Shown: positions 23,997-36,250, counted from the first letter of the stretch. The stretch is 64,000 bases of DNA from Polietes domitor (GCA_947397865.1 OX377620.1:117093085-117157084), one strand, 5' to 3'. Notes: generated from the letters alone by a model not told the origin. Program-made: numbers and translations.

Positions 23997-25985
23997 AAAG
24001 TAAAAACGGCGTTAAGTTCGGCCAGGCCGAACTTTATCTACCCTACACCATGGATTGCATTTCACAGAGGTTGTCGGATTTCGTAGAATGCAGTAATATT
24101 ACAGGAAAATATAAATTTTTTAATATAGCCAAACCAAACAAATAAAAAATAATTTTATAACTAAATATAATATTCTAATTATTTCAAAACATTATTTATT
24201 TCAACTCAAAAAATAAATATTCTTATATTTACATTTTCAAAAAGCTTAAATACCATAAATATTGGTAGATAGTGGGTGCTACAGTTGGTTGTATTTCCAT
24301 TGTATTTTAATTCCAAAAGTACAAATTTTGAAAATCCATTATCAGACGTACATAGTGCAAAATAACCTAACTTCATGATTCAACCAATTTTTGTCGTAAA
24401 AGAAAAATTACGAATTTGCAAAAAAAAACTTTTTATTTTGCGTGTCTATGCAGTCAGAGGAATGTATACACCGAATTCCATGATTCCAGCTTCGCCCATT
24501 TGGTTGGTACCACTTTTACCCCCTTGACGTTTCTACGCAATTAGAATTTCATCATTCTAGCTGTAGTCGTTTAGTTGGTACTATTTTTATCCCTCTGTAC
24601 CATTGTATCCCTTAAAAGTACGAATTTCGAAAAATCTGTTTATTTTCCGTGTCTACACACTCAGAGGAATGTATACTCTGAATTTCATGACTCTAGCTGC
24701 GGTCATTTGATTGGTACTATTTTTATCCCTTTTTTTAATTTTAACCCCAAAAAGTACGAATTTAAAAAAATCCGTGTATTTTACTTGTCTACGCAATCAG
24801 AGGAATGTATACACCGAATTTCATTATTCCAGGTGTAACCGTTTGGTTGGTACCATTTTTATCCCTCCGTACCCATTGTATCCCTTGAAAGTACGAATTT
24901 GGAAAAAAACATTTATTTTACATGTCTACGTAGTCAGAGGAATGTATACTCCGAATTACATGACTCTAGCTGCGGTCATTTGGTTGGTACTGTTTGTATC
25001 CCCTTTTTTCTTTTTAACCCGAAAAAGTACGAATTTCGAAAAATCTGTTTATGTTAAGTGTCTACGCAACCAGAGGAATGTATACACCGAATTTCATGAT
25101 TCCAGGTGTAGCCGTTTGGTTGGTACCATTGTTATCCCTCCGTTCCCATTGTATCCCTAGAAAGTACGAATTTGAAAAAAAACCTTTCATTTTTCATGTC
25201 TACGTAGTCAACGGAATGTATACTCCGAATTTCATGACTCTAGCTGCGGTCATTTGACTAGTACAATTTTTATCCCCTTTTTTCAGTATAACCCCAAAAA
25301 GTACGAATTTTAAAAAATCCGTGTATTTTACTTGTCTATGCAATCAGTGGAATGTATACACCGAATTTCATTATTCTAGGTACAGCCGTTTGTTTGGTAC
25401 CATTTTTATCCCTCTATTCCCATTTTAACCCTTAAGAGTACGAATTTGGAAAAAATACTTTTATATTATGTATCTACTCAATTTGAGGTATGTACACACC
25501 TGTTGTCGTTTAATATGTACCTTTTTTATCCCTTTTTTGTCCCATTTCATCCCTTACAAATAAGAATCACTTTATGGTGCACGTTTTTGCTATAAGGAGA
25601 ATGCGCATACCAAATATCAAGCAAATATAAACAGACATATTCAAAAAACATGCATAAATACGCTAAAATATTAGGGATTATTATGGACATTTCTAGTCCT
25701 TGTGAGGGAAAAATTCCCTTTGAGCCGATTTCGCCCCGTTTCAATCCCAACCGATCTAAAATTATAAGACGCATTTAAGGAAAATTTGAACGTTCTAGCT
25801 TCTTTCGTTTAGATGCTAGCGTGCTTTCAACAGATGGGCAGACGGACGGACGGACATGGCTAGTTCGTCTTAGAATTTTATGAATTTTTATGAGAATTAT
25901 ATGTACTTTATAGGGTCTCAGGTCGATATTTCAAGGTGTTACAAACGGAATGACAAAGTTAGTTTACCCCCATCCTGGAGGTGGA
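23997..25985 (-). mobile_element. Family B HINE with about eight tandem units
   Basis: It begins AAGTAAAAACGGCGTTAAG with hairpin TTCGGCCAGGCCGAA. The block GGAATGTATA recurs near 24457, 24663, 24799, 24939, 25072, 25209 and 25348, mostly 133-140 bp apart. Then come CTTTGAGCCGATTTCGCCCC, a GTCY core (GACGGACGGACGGACATG) near 25850 and the end CCCCATCCTGGAGGTGG. The last bases of the subterminal repeat are replaced, so the 5' tip is truncated. Confidence 0.85.
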
Positions 25986-26010
25986 CAATTGACATTTTTA
26001 AAACACGTTT

Positions 26011-26800
26011 ATACCTTCCACCACAGGATGGGGGTATACTAACTTTGTCAAGACGATCTAGTCATGTTCGTCCGTCCGTCTGTTTAAAGTATTTATAGGA
26101 AAGGAACAAGGAGATCCAGATTTTGTTAGAATACGTCTTCGGTTGGGATTGAGCGAAATCTGTTAACAGGGGAAACAATTTTCCCTAACATGGAGAGAAA
26201 TTACCCTCAATAACCCCTAATATTTCGAGTAGTTAAACACATTTTTGAAGATTTCTGCTTTGCATTATTTACTTGATATTTGGCATGCGCATTTTCTTAT
26301 AGCATAAACGTGCACCATAAAGCGATTCCTATTTGTAAGGGGAGAAATGGGGCACGACACGAAATTCTGTATGTACATTCTTCTAATTGCGTCGAGACGT
26401 AAAATAAAGAGATTTCTCGAAATTCGCCCTTTAAATAGAAAATGGGATAAGGATTGTATCAAAAAAAATGGCCGCAGCTAAAATAATGAAATTCGGTGTA
26501 TTCATTCGTGGAAAATAAATAGGTTATTTCAAATTCGTACTTTCAAGGGATACAATGAGAACAGAGGGATAAAATGGCACCAACTAAACTGCTGTAACTG
26601 GAATAATGATACATTCAGTTGTGTATTTACTTGGCAAATAAGTGATTGGTTGGTAAAATAAAGTGATTTTTGAAATTTTGACAAATGTATAAAATTGGTA
26701 GGTACCAATAATACCGCTGTATCATGAATGCGAAAGATAATTGATTTTTTGATATTCGTACTCTTAGAATAACGAAAATTTGAATGCCGAAACGGTTCGA

Positions 26801-26880
<80 letters not shown>

Positions 26881-27037
26881 TTATTTAAAATATCGCTATT
26901 AGCAAAAATATCACATTCTTACTAATATTTTACTGCACTTATACTTGAAGTCGACATCTTCTAATCTGTCGGTAATACCGTGGAAAACGACCCATGGTGG
27001 TGGGTATCTAGGATTCGACCCGGCCGAAATGAAATCT
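26011..27037 (+). mobile_element. Family B HINE, head to head with the previous copy
   Basis: It starts TATACCTTCCACCACAGGAT, has the GTCY block TTCGTCCGTCCGTCTGTTT near 26068, a few diverged body units, a long TA tract, then GTGGTGGGTATCTAG and hairpin-like TTCGACCCGGCCGAA. It is the TTGCCGG/GTCGACATC subtype also seen near 47.0 kb. Confidence 0.75.
26801..26874. repeat. (TA)n microsatellite
   Basis: About 36 TA units with one AAATAT interruption, at the same place near the 3' end of a family B copy as the tract at 15019. Confidence 0.95.
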
Positions 27038-28746
27038 TTAAAAACCAGCAATGAAAATTTTGAAGTTGACATAACTTTCCCAATTTTGATTATTTTGTTC
27101 TAATCTATCTATAACACCAAACTGAAAAAATTTTCATCAAAATTACGGTTTCTCATAGAATTGATTTTGTAGGATGGCACTCCGATTGGTGTCGCCACAT
27201 TGTTGAGAGAATAAATCAGAAATTGTTTGTAAAAATATTTCTAATCGTCCCAACTAACACACTACACGAACGAGAAAGGAGAATTATAAATTATGACTTG
27301 TTGCGTATAAATTTCGTGTATCGAATGAATGAGAAATGTGAGTGTGGCTGGGGCTACACATGTATTCATGTAAATGACCCAGAGGTGTAGTAAATTATCC
27401 CCCCGAAAAGCAAAGGAAGGAAAAAACAAACCAAAACTAAAGCAGCGACACACGCACTGTACACACACACACGGACACCGGCATGGATCCACAAGATACC
27501 AGCTACAAATACGAATGCAAGGCTTCTACAAACTGCTGCTCTCAATTCAAGCTGGACCAGCCAGCCAGCAGCAATCATTGTGGTCTGGATAGATGGACGG
27601 AGGACGGACAGACGTACAGGCCTGGCTGGACAGCGGAGCGGAGTGGAGGGTCAGACGGACAACCTACAGAGATATAGTCGTAAATTACACTTAAGTAAAA
27701 ATATTGATACTCAAAAAACCATTTAGATAAGACATAGCAAGACATAAGAATTCTTCACACCTACAGTTCACTTCAGTGCACTCCACTCCAAGCCACACTA
27801 ACAACAACAACAACAACAACACCACAAAGAACCAAAAAGAGGAAAGAAAAAAAACAGCTGTCCATACCTTAACACTCCATGGAACGTACATAGTCCGGCT
27901 AGTGTGGCAAGCAAGTAAGCCCAAAAGCATAAAACCTGTAATGCCTTCGGAAAAACATGGCCAAAAGCGTGAATACTGGTTGGTAGTAGGTAATATGTAA
28001 CAACTGGTCCAAAGCCGCACGACGCACAGACCAAGAAATTGCCTTGCTTTTGTTTTGTTGCCAGCATTGCGTACTTTGGAGTGTGTAATTTTATTGAAAC
28101 AATTTCGCCAAATGAAAATGATCATTAAGCCCCGCGTTTGGTCTCGTTTGGTATCATGGCGAGTACAAATGTTATCCTGGCATCCTGCCGAAGACTGCCC
28201 GAAGAATAGATACTCATACTACAGGGAGAACGGAGAGCGTAGAACGTTTGTTAATTTGTTGCATTCGATGAATGGAATGGAATGAATGGGGTCGTTATAA
28301 TTTTGTGGTTGTTAAAACAGGAGTTCACAGCAGCTGTCAGTCAGTCAGTACGCCGTGCTCGTCCGTCAGTCTATCGGAGCCGTTGGCTGGTCTGTCAACA
28401 AGTCGTTAGTGGAATTCGTATTTCATTTAAATTATACATTTAATGATTGATAGATGTTGGCGCTGCCATTGACTGGCAGTTGTGATCAATGCCTTCGTTT
28501 GTAATTTGTCTTAAATGTTCTTAATGATCCAAAATAGACGAGTTACGTTGTCTTGTTACGAGCCCGAAGGTTAAGGACATTCTAGCACAGGATATGCGAG
28601 AGTATTTTTAAAGATCTTATGTTTCGTGATAAACATTTGGGAAAACCCATAAGGCTACAGATAAATAAGTCTGATAAGATAGTATATTATATCAAACATT
28701 TTTTTTGGAAAAATATGTACTGAAAATTTTAAATTTCCTGAGAATG
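27038..28746. other. Unique DNA, no supported gene
   Basis: The most complex, least repetitive sequence in the first half. It holds several overlapping ORFs on both strands with AAC, ACAC and CAA repeats, none with a domain. A Drosophila-type initiator cluster (TCAGTCAGTCAGTACG) with an upstream CAGCTG box at about 28332-28352 could mark a promoter on the plus strand, but this is weak. Confidence 0.4.
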
Positions 28747-28972
28747 TTTGATTTGAAGTGGTATATTGTCCTGACTCAACGCCATTTTGCATCTATATTT
28801 AATAGAATGCAAATTTATTTACAAATGGCATGGTGACATTTATTACTTGGCTGCAGACTACCACGATCATGATTTCGACCATGTCAAAAGTCTTTTCAAG
28901 TGTCTTCGCAGCGACTTTTCAACATCAAACATTAAAAACACGGTGAGAATCATCTCCTTATAGAGGCCGGGT
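28747..28972. mobile_element. Partial copy of the palindromic element
   Basis: One arm (28747 to about 28913) matches the 18165-18330 arm. It is followed by CGACTTTTCAACATCAAAC and then by a reversed piece of the core (GAGAATCATCTCCTTATAG). The second arm is missing, so this copy is rearranged. Confidence 0.8.
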
Positions 28973-29020
28973 GATTATTTTATATATCGAAGACGAAATT
29001 GAAATTGGCAATTTTAAAGA

Positions 29021-30756
29021 AAACAAGTAAAAACGGTGTTAAGTTCGTCCAGACGGAACTTTTTATACCCTCCACCATGGATTGCATTCCACAAAGGCTG
29101 TCGAAGTGCAGTAATATCACAGGAAAATATCAATTTTCGTAATATAGCCAAACCAAAACAAATACTAATATTGAAAACATAATTTTATAAATTAATATAA
29201 TATTTTTGTTATTTCAAACCACGCTTATAAGCCAAAGCTACCAATACGTTTACACTATATATATATCGAAATAATACTTCAAGTCAATTCAAAAACTAAA
29301 TATTCGTATCTTTATATCTTCCAAAAACTTAAATACCATAAATATTGGTAGATAGTGGGCGCTACATTTAGTTGTATTCAGAGTTACAAGCCGAACCATA
29401 ATTATCGGCGGCGGCGGCGCTACCCAAAATGGGTCGGCGGCGGCGGCTTTCGGCTGATTTACCGGCTCGTTCTGTCATTCGATCACCCCCATTACGAAAT
29501 TTATTTGTCAATTTTGGGAAAAGGGAAGGAACAATTTGTATTGGTTTTTAATACTTTTTCTTTTATTTTTTGGCAAGTAGTTCAATATTTGTTAATATTA
29601 GCCGATATTAGCCAATGTTCCCATAATTTCATATTATTATCTCATACAATTATTTTTTGGGAGTGGAAATCCATCCCAAAATTTTTATAATATGGATGAA
29701 TTTAATATTTTTTTTGGAATTACAGCTTTTCATGTGAAGCATATTTGACCAGACATTCTGAATATCACAATCCTTTCAAAGAATGGTAAAGCTCTACCTA
29801 CTTTAACACACCAAAAAAGCACAATATTAAGGTTCATGTTCCAAAAGTGTCCGAATAGTGCAAATGGTATTGCAGTCGGAAGACAGTGCAACTCCATGTC
29901 CTATATATACATGTGTGTGCCGACGAAGATCATGGTCGCGAGATTAGTGGCTTTCTGTCCTACACAAGAGTGGCCAAAGAAATGCGACTTTCAAATCAAA
30001 TCAACTTACTATAGACGTCATCATATACCAAATTCAAAGAAAGATCCATATATTGCCCAGTAGTAGGTTATCTAAGTCGACAGTTATATTTTCTTTTGTA
30101 ATTTTAAGTGGGTTGTATATTTTGGTAGTAAGATTTGACGGAGTTAGACCTCCTTCAGATCTAAACAATTATCCGCGGCGTGGTTGAAGTCGATATGAGC
30201 CGATGAAATCGGCGGCGTGGTTAAAGTCGATGTGAGCCGATGAAATCGGCGGCGGCGCGGCTGCGGCTTGTCGACTTAAAATCGGTCGGCTTGTATCTCT
30301 GGTTATATTTCCATTCTAGTTTAAGTCCAAAAGTACAAATTTTGAAAATCCATTTTCTCATGTAGATAACGAATTGCGAATTTGGAAAAATATTTTTATT
30401 TTGCTTGTCATGCAGTCTGAGGAATGTATACACCGATTTCCATGAATCTAGCTGCAGTCATTTGGTTCGTACCATTTTTATCCCCTTTTTCCTATTTTAC
30501 CCCCTTAAAAGTACGACTTTCTAAAATTTCTTTATTTTACGTGTCTACGCAATTAGTTGATATTATTAGTTATTATATTAGTTGATACTATTTTTATCCC
30601 TCTGTTCTGTATCGCTTCAAAGACGAATTTGAAAATAACCTTATATTTTTCGTATCTACGTAATCATAGGAATATATACTCCGAATTAAATGATTCTAGC
30701 TGCGATCATTTGTTGGGTACTATTTTTATCCAATTTTCCATTTCATCCCCAAAGCC
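29021..30756 (-). mobile_element. Family B HINE interrupted by a hAT element
   Basis: It begins ACAAGTAAAAACGGTGTTAA with hairpin TTCGTCCAGACGGAA and TATACCCTCCACCATGG. A 923-bp hAT-like element interrupts it at 29379. The B body resumes at 30310 with TTCCATTCTAGTTTAAGTCC and three decayed units. The GTCY core and 5' end are missing. Confidence 0.8.
29379..30301. mobile_element. hAT-like element with CGG-rich ends
   Basis: Terminal inverted repeats CAGAGTTACAAGCCGAACC and, inverted, CAGAGATACAAGCCGACC. The flanks GTTGTATT (29371-29378) and GTTATATT (30302-30309) are an 8-bp target duplication with one change. Both subterminal regions are rich in CGG/GCC triplets (about 29405-29460 and 30170-30260), in sharp contrast with the AT-rich interior. 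I see no transposase ORF; it is probably non-autonomous. Confidence 0.8.
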
Positions 30757-30893
30757 TAAAAAAGCCTTTAACCAATATGAAAAATTTATTGTAGACACAG
30801 CCCTACTTTAAACCAACAATAAAATGACATTTTGCCATTTCCCTTCTAATTTGTGAGAAATATAAAAATTCGAGTTTGCCAGCGTGCGAGAAC

Positions 30894-31043
30894 TGCCTCT
30901 GTGGTGTAATAGGTAAAACGTACGCTTTGTCTTCCCAAACTTAAAAAATTTTCATTTATTTTCACTTCTCGAAGCTACCGTGTTTCGAACTCAGAACCTT
31001 AGGAATGCAAAGCGAACGTTTTACCTACTACACCACAGAGGCA
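30894..31043 (-). repeat. Inverted pair of tRNA-like (SINE head) sequences
   Basis: 36-bp arms at 30894-30929 and 31008-31043 are inverted copies. Read on the minus strand from 31042, the sequence has GCCTCTG, an A box TGGTGTAGTAGG matching the RNA polymerase III consensus, an anticodon-loop-like CTTTGCATTC and a B box GAGTTCGAAAC at 30992-30982. Acceptor and T stems do not pair, so it is not a working tRNA. It is probably a tRNA-derived SINE, in an inverted arrangement. Confidence 0.6.
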
Positions 31044-31211
31044 ACTATGTTACTGGCTTATAAGTGTGCAAAGGTACGAAGAACGGGTTTTTTATCCGTA
31101 ACTCCAGATTTTAGTGGCGTCCGGCAAATTTTAAATACAGATTGCTGTTCTACTGGAAAAATACTATCACTTCCCAGAGTTTTTTGACTGTAGCACAGTG
31201 TTATTAGATTA
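31044..31211. other. Short unflagged stretch
   Basis: No gene or repeat recognised. Confidence 0.3.
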
Positions 31212-32010
31212 TAAATTAACTAGCTGAACCCCCGCCCGCTTCGCCAGGCAAAAAAAAAAAACAAACGGTAAAATTAAAAGCTGCTTTCATATTGATTTTT
31301 CTTCTGATCGGTAATATATGTACCAATTATAATCAAGGTACTTCCCTGAGATACTAAGGAAATGGATATGTGCCCTGGAGAACGTTATTTTACGGCGAAT
31401 AATGGAACAAATGTCAAAAATCAAATTGATTTTTTTGTTAAGTGTGATTCGTAAGAAGAAATTACATTACATTCAAAACACATAGAAACTCAATCAAATT
31501 GCTCACTTATCAAACAAAAAAAACTAAAAAATTAATATAATTTCCGCTTTCTTGACTTAAGGCGGCTGTAGACGAATGCATATTTCTCTTTTTGTAACCT
31601 TTCTTTACTATTGTGCTAAGAAAATCACCGTCCATATTTGGCACAGTTACGCAGATTGATGCTAGATGCACTTGCACAAAATCACAGTTCTCTAGATGTC
31701 ATAGAACTGACAGTATTCAATAATTGGTTTTATCTTCGTATTGTAGGTACCACGCCCACTTTTCCATTACCGTCCATTTTTGGCACAACTACGCACATTG
31801 ATGCTAGATGCACTTACACAAAATTTCAGCACTCTAGGTGTCATAGAACTGACAATATTCAATAATAGGTTTTAACTTCATATGGGAGGTGCCACGCCTA
31901 CTTTTCCAATACCGCCCATTTTGGTACAACTATGCACATTGATGCTAGATGCACTTACACAAAATTTCAGCACTCTACGTATCTTAGAACTGATAATATT
32001 CGATAATAGT
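31212..32010. repeat. Interspersed repeat with 141-bp tandem units
   Basis: The start AACTAGCTGAACCCCCGCCC followed by GCTTCGCCAGGC is of a type I associate with widespread insect repeats. From 31634 a unit of about 141 bp recurs (GATGCTAGATGCACTT near 31658, 31800 and 31940), with TACCACGCCCACTTTTCC between. The CCACGCC motif is shared with the family C region at 62.6-62.9 kb. Superfamily not determined. Confidence 0.5.
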
Positions 32011-34197
32011 ATTAAATTTGCAAACCAAACTTTTTTATTTAATTTTCTATAATTTCTTAAGATTTATGTATTGACGTACACGAATACTTATTCTAGCAAG
32101 TGCAATTGCAAAGAAGACCAAAACTACCCCAAGTAGCATAATATTAAGCTATACTTCAACAAAATTAATAATAATCGCACATCAGTGGTGCAAGTGGAAC
32201 ATCTCGGTACTGGTTTTTTGTGTCCTTCTGATTTGGCGTTACATTTTACCACTGTTACAAGGTAATCTGGTCCATAGTCAACCACGTCGTTCTATAGGGT
32301 CCGTAGTATCGCAAAACGATTTCGAATGTGTCCGACATTAAACATTATCTTGAAAACGCCTAATAGTGATAATGAAAACTTGTAATTGGGTACATAGTGG
32401 AGACTCTCATATAATCGGCCCCGGTTTGAAATTTTAATTGAATTTCACTCATATTTCTTTCTGTGTACTCTATTAAAAGGACTTTAGGCACAGTCTGTAA
32501 GTTTGATGTAGCTTTAAGTCATTCTAATTCAATTGAATAAAAGACTTGTCACAAACAATACTCTATCCATGGTCAAATGGGCTTCTTTGTATCGCGCCCT
32601 CTCTCGCTGATCTCTTTTAAACAAAGATTTGAATTTTTATCACATTCCAGCTTGTCTGTCAATTAATTTCCACCATCCATCGCCGAAAGGTAGAGGCAGT
32701 AGAAAAACGTACTGCACCGGCATCTCAGTTTATTAAAAAGTAATGTAAAAGTATACAAAAATGTTTCCAAAAGTGAACATTTTTAACACTAATGGTGTCA
32801 GAATAAATAATAATGTACTCCGCCACCCCCACCACCCAACGAAAAAGAGACAGTACAAAATATAAGACCGTAAATTACCTTACACCTCACCACCCCCTCC
32901 CCATCAACCTGGTAAATAGAAGCCAACAAGTGTAAAGTTTTGCCTAAAGTGCCGGTGGAAGGAAGGAACCATCCATCCATCCCCATCCAAGAGTCCACTC
33001 AACCACTTGGAACATATCTCGTATCCCTCCTCTCCCACTCAAAGGAATGAAGGAACGTGTAGCAAAAGGTGGGATATGAAGTACACAAAAATAAACATGA
33101 ACATTTTTAAGCTTTGACAAAAACCATTAAAAGTACTTACTCCACGAAGAGGAGAGAGAGCGAGCACAACACGTCAACAATACTGGTACTGGTGCCGCTG
33201 TTGGTGTTGTTGTTGGTGGTTGGTGATGGCGTTTCATAAACATTTCATGGCAACCCAACCCAAACAACGCTACAACCCCCATGCCAGCCAACCTCCCCAC
33301 GCAATATGGAGTACGTGTGAATACCCATTTGACCACCCACTCCGCACTCACTCTCTGTCACTCATAAGAGCCCATTAAATAAATGCGCGAAAGTCATGTT
33401 GGTTTTTGTGTATACGCCCGCACGCCCGTGAGTGTGTGCCTGTGTATGTGGAAAATGTTTGGTGTAAATTTGTTAATTTACTTGATGACAACCCCACAAC
33501 ATGTTCGACTAATTTTTTTTTGTGGTGGGGGGGGGGTTGTATTGGGTTGTACCGACTTCAGTGAGCACTTCGCTGTTATTTGTCCTAGAGAATGATGAGA
33601 TAGGTTATAGAATAGGTGAACGCCTTCATTCCGCAATGTTGTAGCTTGGCGTAAATTGAGTTTTCAATACAATTCCAAAATCGATAGCAGCTTTGATAGT
33701 AGATATATTTGTTCTTATTAGATATGTAGTTCTTAACTAGACGACAAAAACCCCATTGAATGACTAAATATAACTTTGCATTTCCAATAATTCACCCATA
33801 AATTAACTTAGCATTTAATTTGAAATGTAGTGCTATTTGTAACTAGCAAAAACTATTTTAAATTATAAAGTAGTCAAAATGAAAAATCGTCAAAAAAATG
33901 AAAAATTGCCCAAAATGGAAAATGAAATTATGTCCAAAAATAAATGCAAAATCACTCAATTGAAAAAAAATTAAATGGGTTATTTTAATATGAAAAATCG
34001 TCCAAAAATATATATCATCAATGGTATTGAGTCAGTGACGACATTTTTCGTCCGATACTCATCATTTAGCCATCATTCGAAAGGTATTGATTTTTGTCCT
34101 GGCTCAAGACCATTTTTCATAAAATACTACCACCAAAAACGAAAAGGTTTTCAGTTGCCACTATTAAAAACACGCACAAAATACCATAAAAGTCAAT
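32011..34197. other. Unique DNA, no supported gene
   Basis: A family A-like scrap (CTCATATAATCGGCCCC) lies near 32408. A G-rich run (GGTGGGGGGGGGGTT) lies near 33522. ORFs at 32798-32998 and 33127-33351 come from low-complexity GT/GC-rich DNA. At 34095-34117 a short match to the palindromic element arm (TGTCCTGGCTCAAGACCA) occurs. Confidence 0.4.
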
Positions 34198-34402
34198 AAC
34201 ATTTTATTCCAGTAGTCGTCGTCGACACAAAATTACGCCGTCATGAGTTGACGATTGTAAATTGGTATTCGCGTTGTCAATATTGAGATTTATCGATCGT
34301 CGTCGACGCATATTTGGTATTCTGTAAGTTATGTGACGTTGATATTGTGTTGACGCGACTCTGATTTTTGTCGTCGCCGTTTTTGGTGACGACTTGAACA
34401 TT
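34198..34402 (+). repeat. MITE-like repeat rich in GTCGTCG
   Basis: Shares with 37205-37345 (opposite strand) the end TTATTCCAGT followed by GTCGTCGTCG, and the internal block ATTTGGTATTCTGTAA. Several GTCGTCG/CGACGAC motifs lie in both orientations. Ends and target duplication are not resolved. Confidence 0.45.
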
Positions 34403-34662
34403 TTAAATTTTGTAAGTGTTCAAAAATGATAAAAAAGTAAAATTGTGGATGAATTGGAAAAACTTAAAATAAAACAAGTAAGGAAAGGCTAAAGTCGGGC
34501 GGGGCCGACTCTATGATACACTCCACTTTCTATCCGAATACAATTTAATTCGGTGAAAATGTGTAAATGTAAATGTGTGTGTTTGACAAAAAATGTTAAA
34601 TCGTAAAGGACATTTGTATGGGGGTATATTGAAATCTGGAAAAAAATAGGTGAAATATAATA

Positions 34663-35281
34663 AAGAGTGATTTTTTTGAGGTTAGGATTTTCATGCATTA
34701 GTATTTGACAGATCACGTGGGATTTCAGACATGGTGTCAAAGAGAAAGATGCTCAGTATGCTTTGACATTTCATCATGAATCGTCTTACAAACGAACAAC
34801 GCTTGCAAATTATTGAATTTTATTATCAAAATGCGTGCTCTGTTAAGAAAGTTCATTGCGCGCTTCCATTTTATGGTCAGTTTAATCGACCCACTGAAGC
34901 GGCTATTCGGGCTATTGTGACTAAATTTCGCACCAAATTTACATTGTTGGACATTAAACCACCAACACGCTTACGTAGAGTGCGAACTGAAGAAAATATC
35001 GCAGCTGTATCGGCCAGTGTTAATGATGACCACCAATTTTCGATTCGTCGCCGTTCGCACCAATTGGGTCTCTGTTACTCAAAAACGTGGAAATGCCAAA
35101 ATTGGACTAAGCGGATGGACCACCTAAGACGCAGCCGCGGTAAACATTTAAATGAAATTATCTTCAAAAAGTAAATGTCATGGACCAATCTAACGTTTCA
35201 AATAAAGAACCGATGAGATTTTGCAAATTTTATGCGTTTTTTTTTAAAAAAAAGTTATCAAGCTCTTAAAAAATCACCCTT
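34663..35281 (+). mobile_element. 619-bp mariner derivative, chimeric, with 132-codon ORF
   Basis: The element AAGAGTGATTTTTTTGAGG to TTAAAAAATCACCCTT is flanked by TA (34661-34662 and 35282-35283). The leader up to the ATG and the tail after about 35100 match the full-length element at 57395-58700. The ORF between is closer to subfamily 2 (4663 and 63067 copies). The catalytic core is deleted. Confidence 0.9.
34776..35174 (+). CDS. Truncated mariner transposase, DNA-binding part only
   Basis: An intact frame of 132 codons. Residues 1-106 are the N-terminal DNA-binding region: helix-turn-helix start MNRLTNEQRLQIIEFYY, the RTEENIAAVSASV linker, then a second helix region IRRRSHQLGLCYSKTWK. 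From about residue 107 (CQNWTKRMDHLRR) the frame joins the transposase C-terminal tail ending NEIIFKK. The region holding all three catalytic aspartates (residues 159-294 of the full protein) is missing. It therefore cannot catalyse transposition, but it could still bind element ends. The same ORF is intact at two other places. No evidence of expression is visible. Confidence 0.7.
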   Translation: MNRLTNEQRLQIIEFYYQNACSVKKVHCALPFYGQFNRPTEAAIRAIVTKFRTKFTLLDIKPPTRLRRVRTEENIAAVSASVNDDHQFSIRRRSHQLGLCYSKTWKCQNWTKRMDHLRRSRGKHLNEIIFKK

Positions 35282-36225
35282 TATGTATAGTTTGGCCAAA
35301 ATTGGTTAAACATTTGGGAACAACATTTGTATTTGCGCTATATCTAAATCTGAACCGATCTTAGCCACTTTCACCATAGGTTTTTTACTTGGATTATAAG
35401 CTGTCGTGCCAAATTTAAAGAAAATCGAGTACAATATGTGGTTTCTAAAGCGGCAAAAGTCAAATCGGGAGCTACATTTGTTTGGGGGCTATATCTAAAT
35501 CTGAACCGATCTTACCCAATTTTTGCATAGGTGTTTCTAGTTGGATTATAAGATGTTGTGCCAAATTTAAAGAAAATCGAGTACAATATGTGGTTTCTAA
35601 AGCGGCAAAAGTCAAATCGGGAGCTACATATGTTTGGGGGCTATATCTAAATCTAAACCGATCTTACCCAATTTTTGCATAGGTGTTTCTAGTTGGATTA
35701 TAAGACGCTGTGTCAATTTTAAAGAAAATCGGGTGCAATATGTGGTTTCTAGAGCGGAAAATGTCAAATCGGGAGCGACATTTGTATGGGGCTATATCTA
35801 AATCTAAACCGATCTTACCCAATTATTGCATAGGTATTTATAGTCGGATTATAAGATGTTGTGTCAATTTTAAAGAAAATCGGGTGCAATATGTCGTTTC
35901 TAGAGCGGAAAATGTCAAATCGGGAGCGACATTTGTATGGGAGCTATATCTAAATCTGAACCGATCTTACCCAATTTTTGCTCAGGTGTTTATAGTTGGA
36001 TTATAAGATGTTGTGCCAAATTTAAAGAAAATCGAGTATAATATGTGGTTTCTAGAGCGGGAAATGTCAAATCGGGAGCGACATTTGTATGGGGACTATA
36101 TCTAAATCTGAACCGATTTGTCTCAAATTAAATAGCGTTCGTCCTTGATCCACAAAACTTACTTGTGCCAATTTTTGTTAAGATCGGACTATAATTGCGA
36201 CCTGTAGTTTTATTACAACAATAGA

Positions 36226-36250
36226 TGGACAGACAGACAGACGGTCGGTC

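Noticed and set aside
27691..28125. 144-codon hydrophobic ORF (minus strand)
   Set aside because: Its length depends on AAC/ACA repeats read as Leu and Val runs; overlapping ORFs exist in other frames and no domain is recognisable.
30970..31042. Functional tRNA-Ala
   Set aside because: A and B boxes and a TGC-like loop are present, but acceptor and T stems do not pair.
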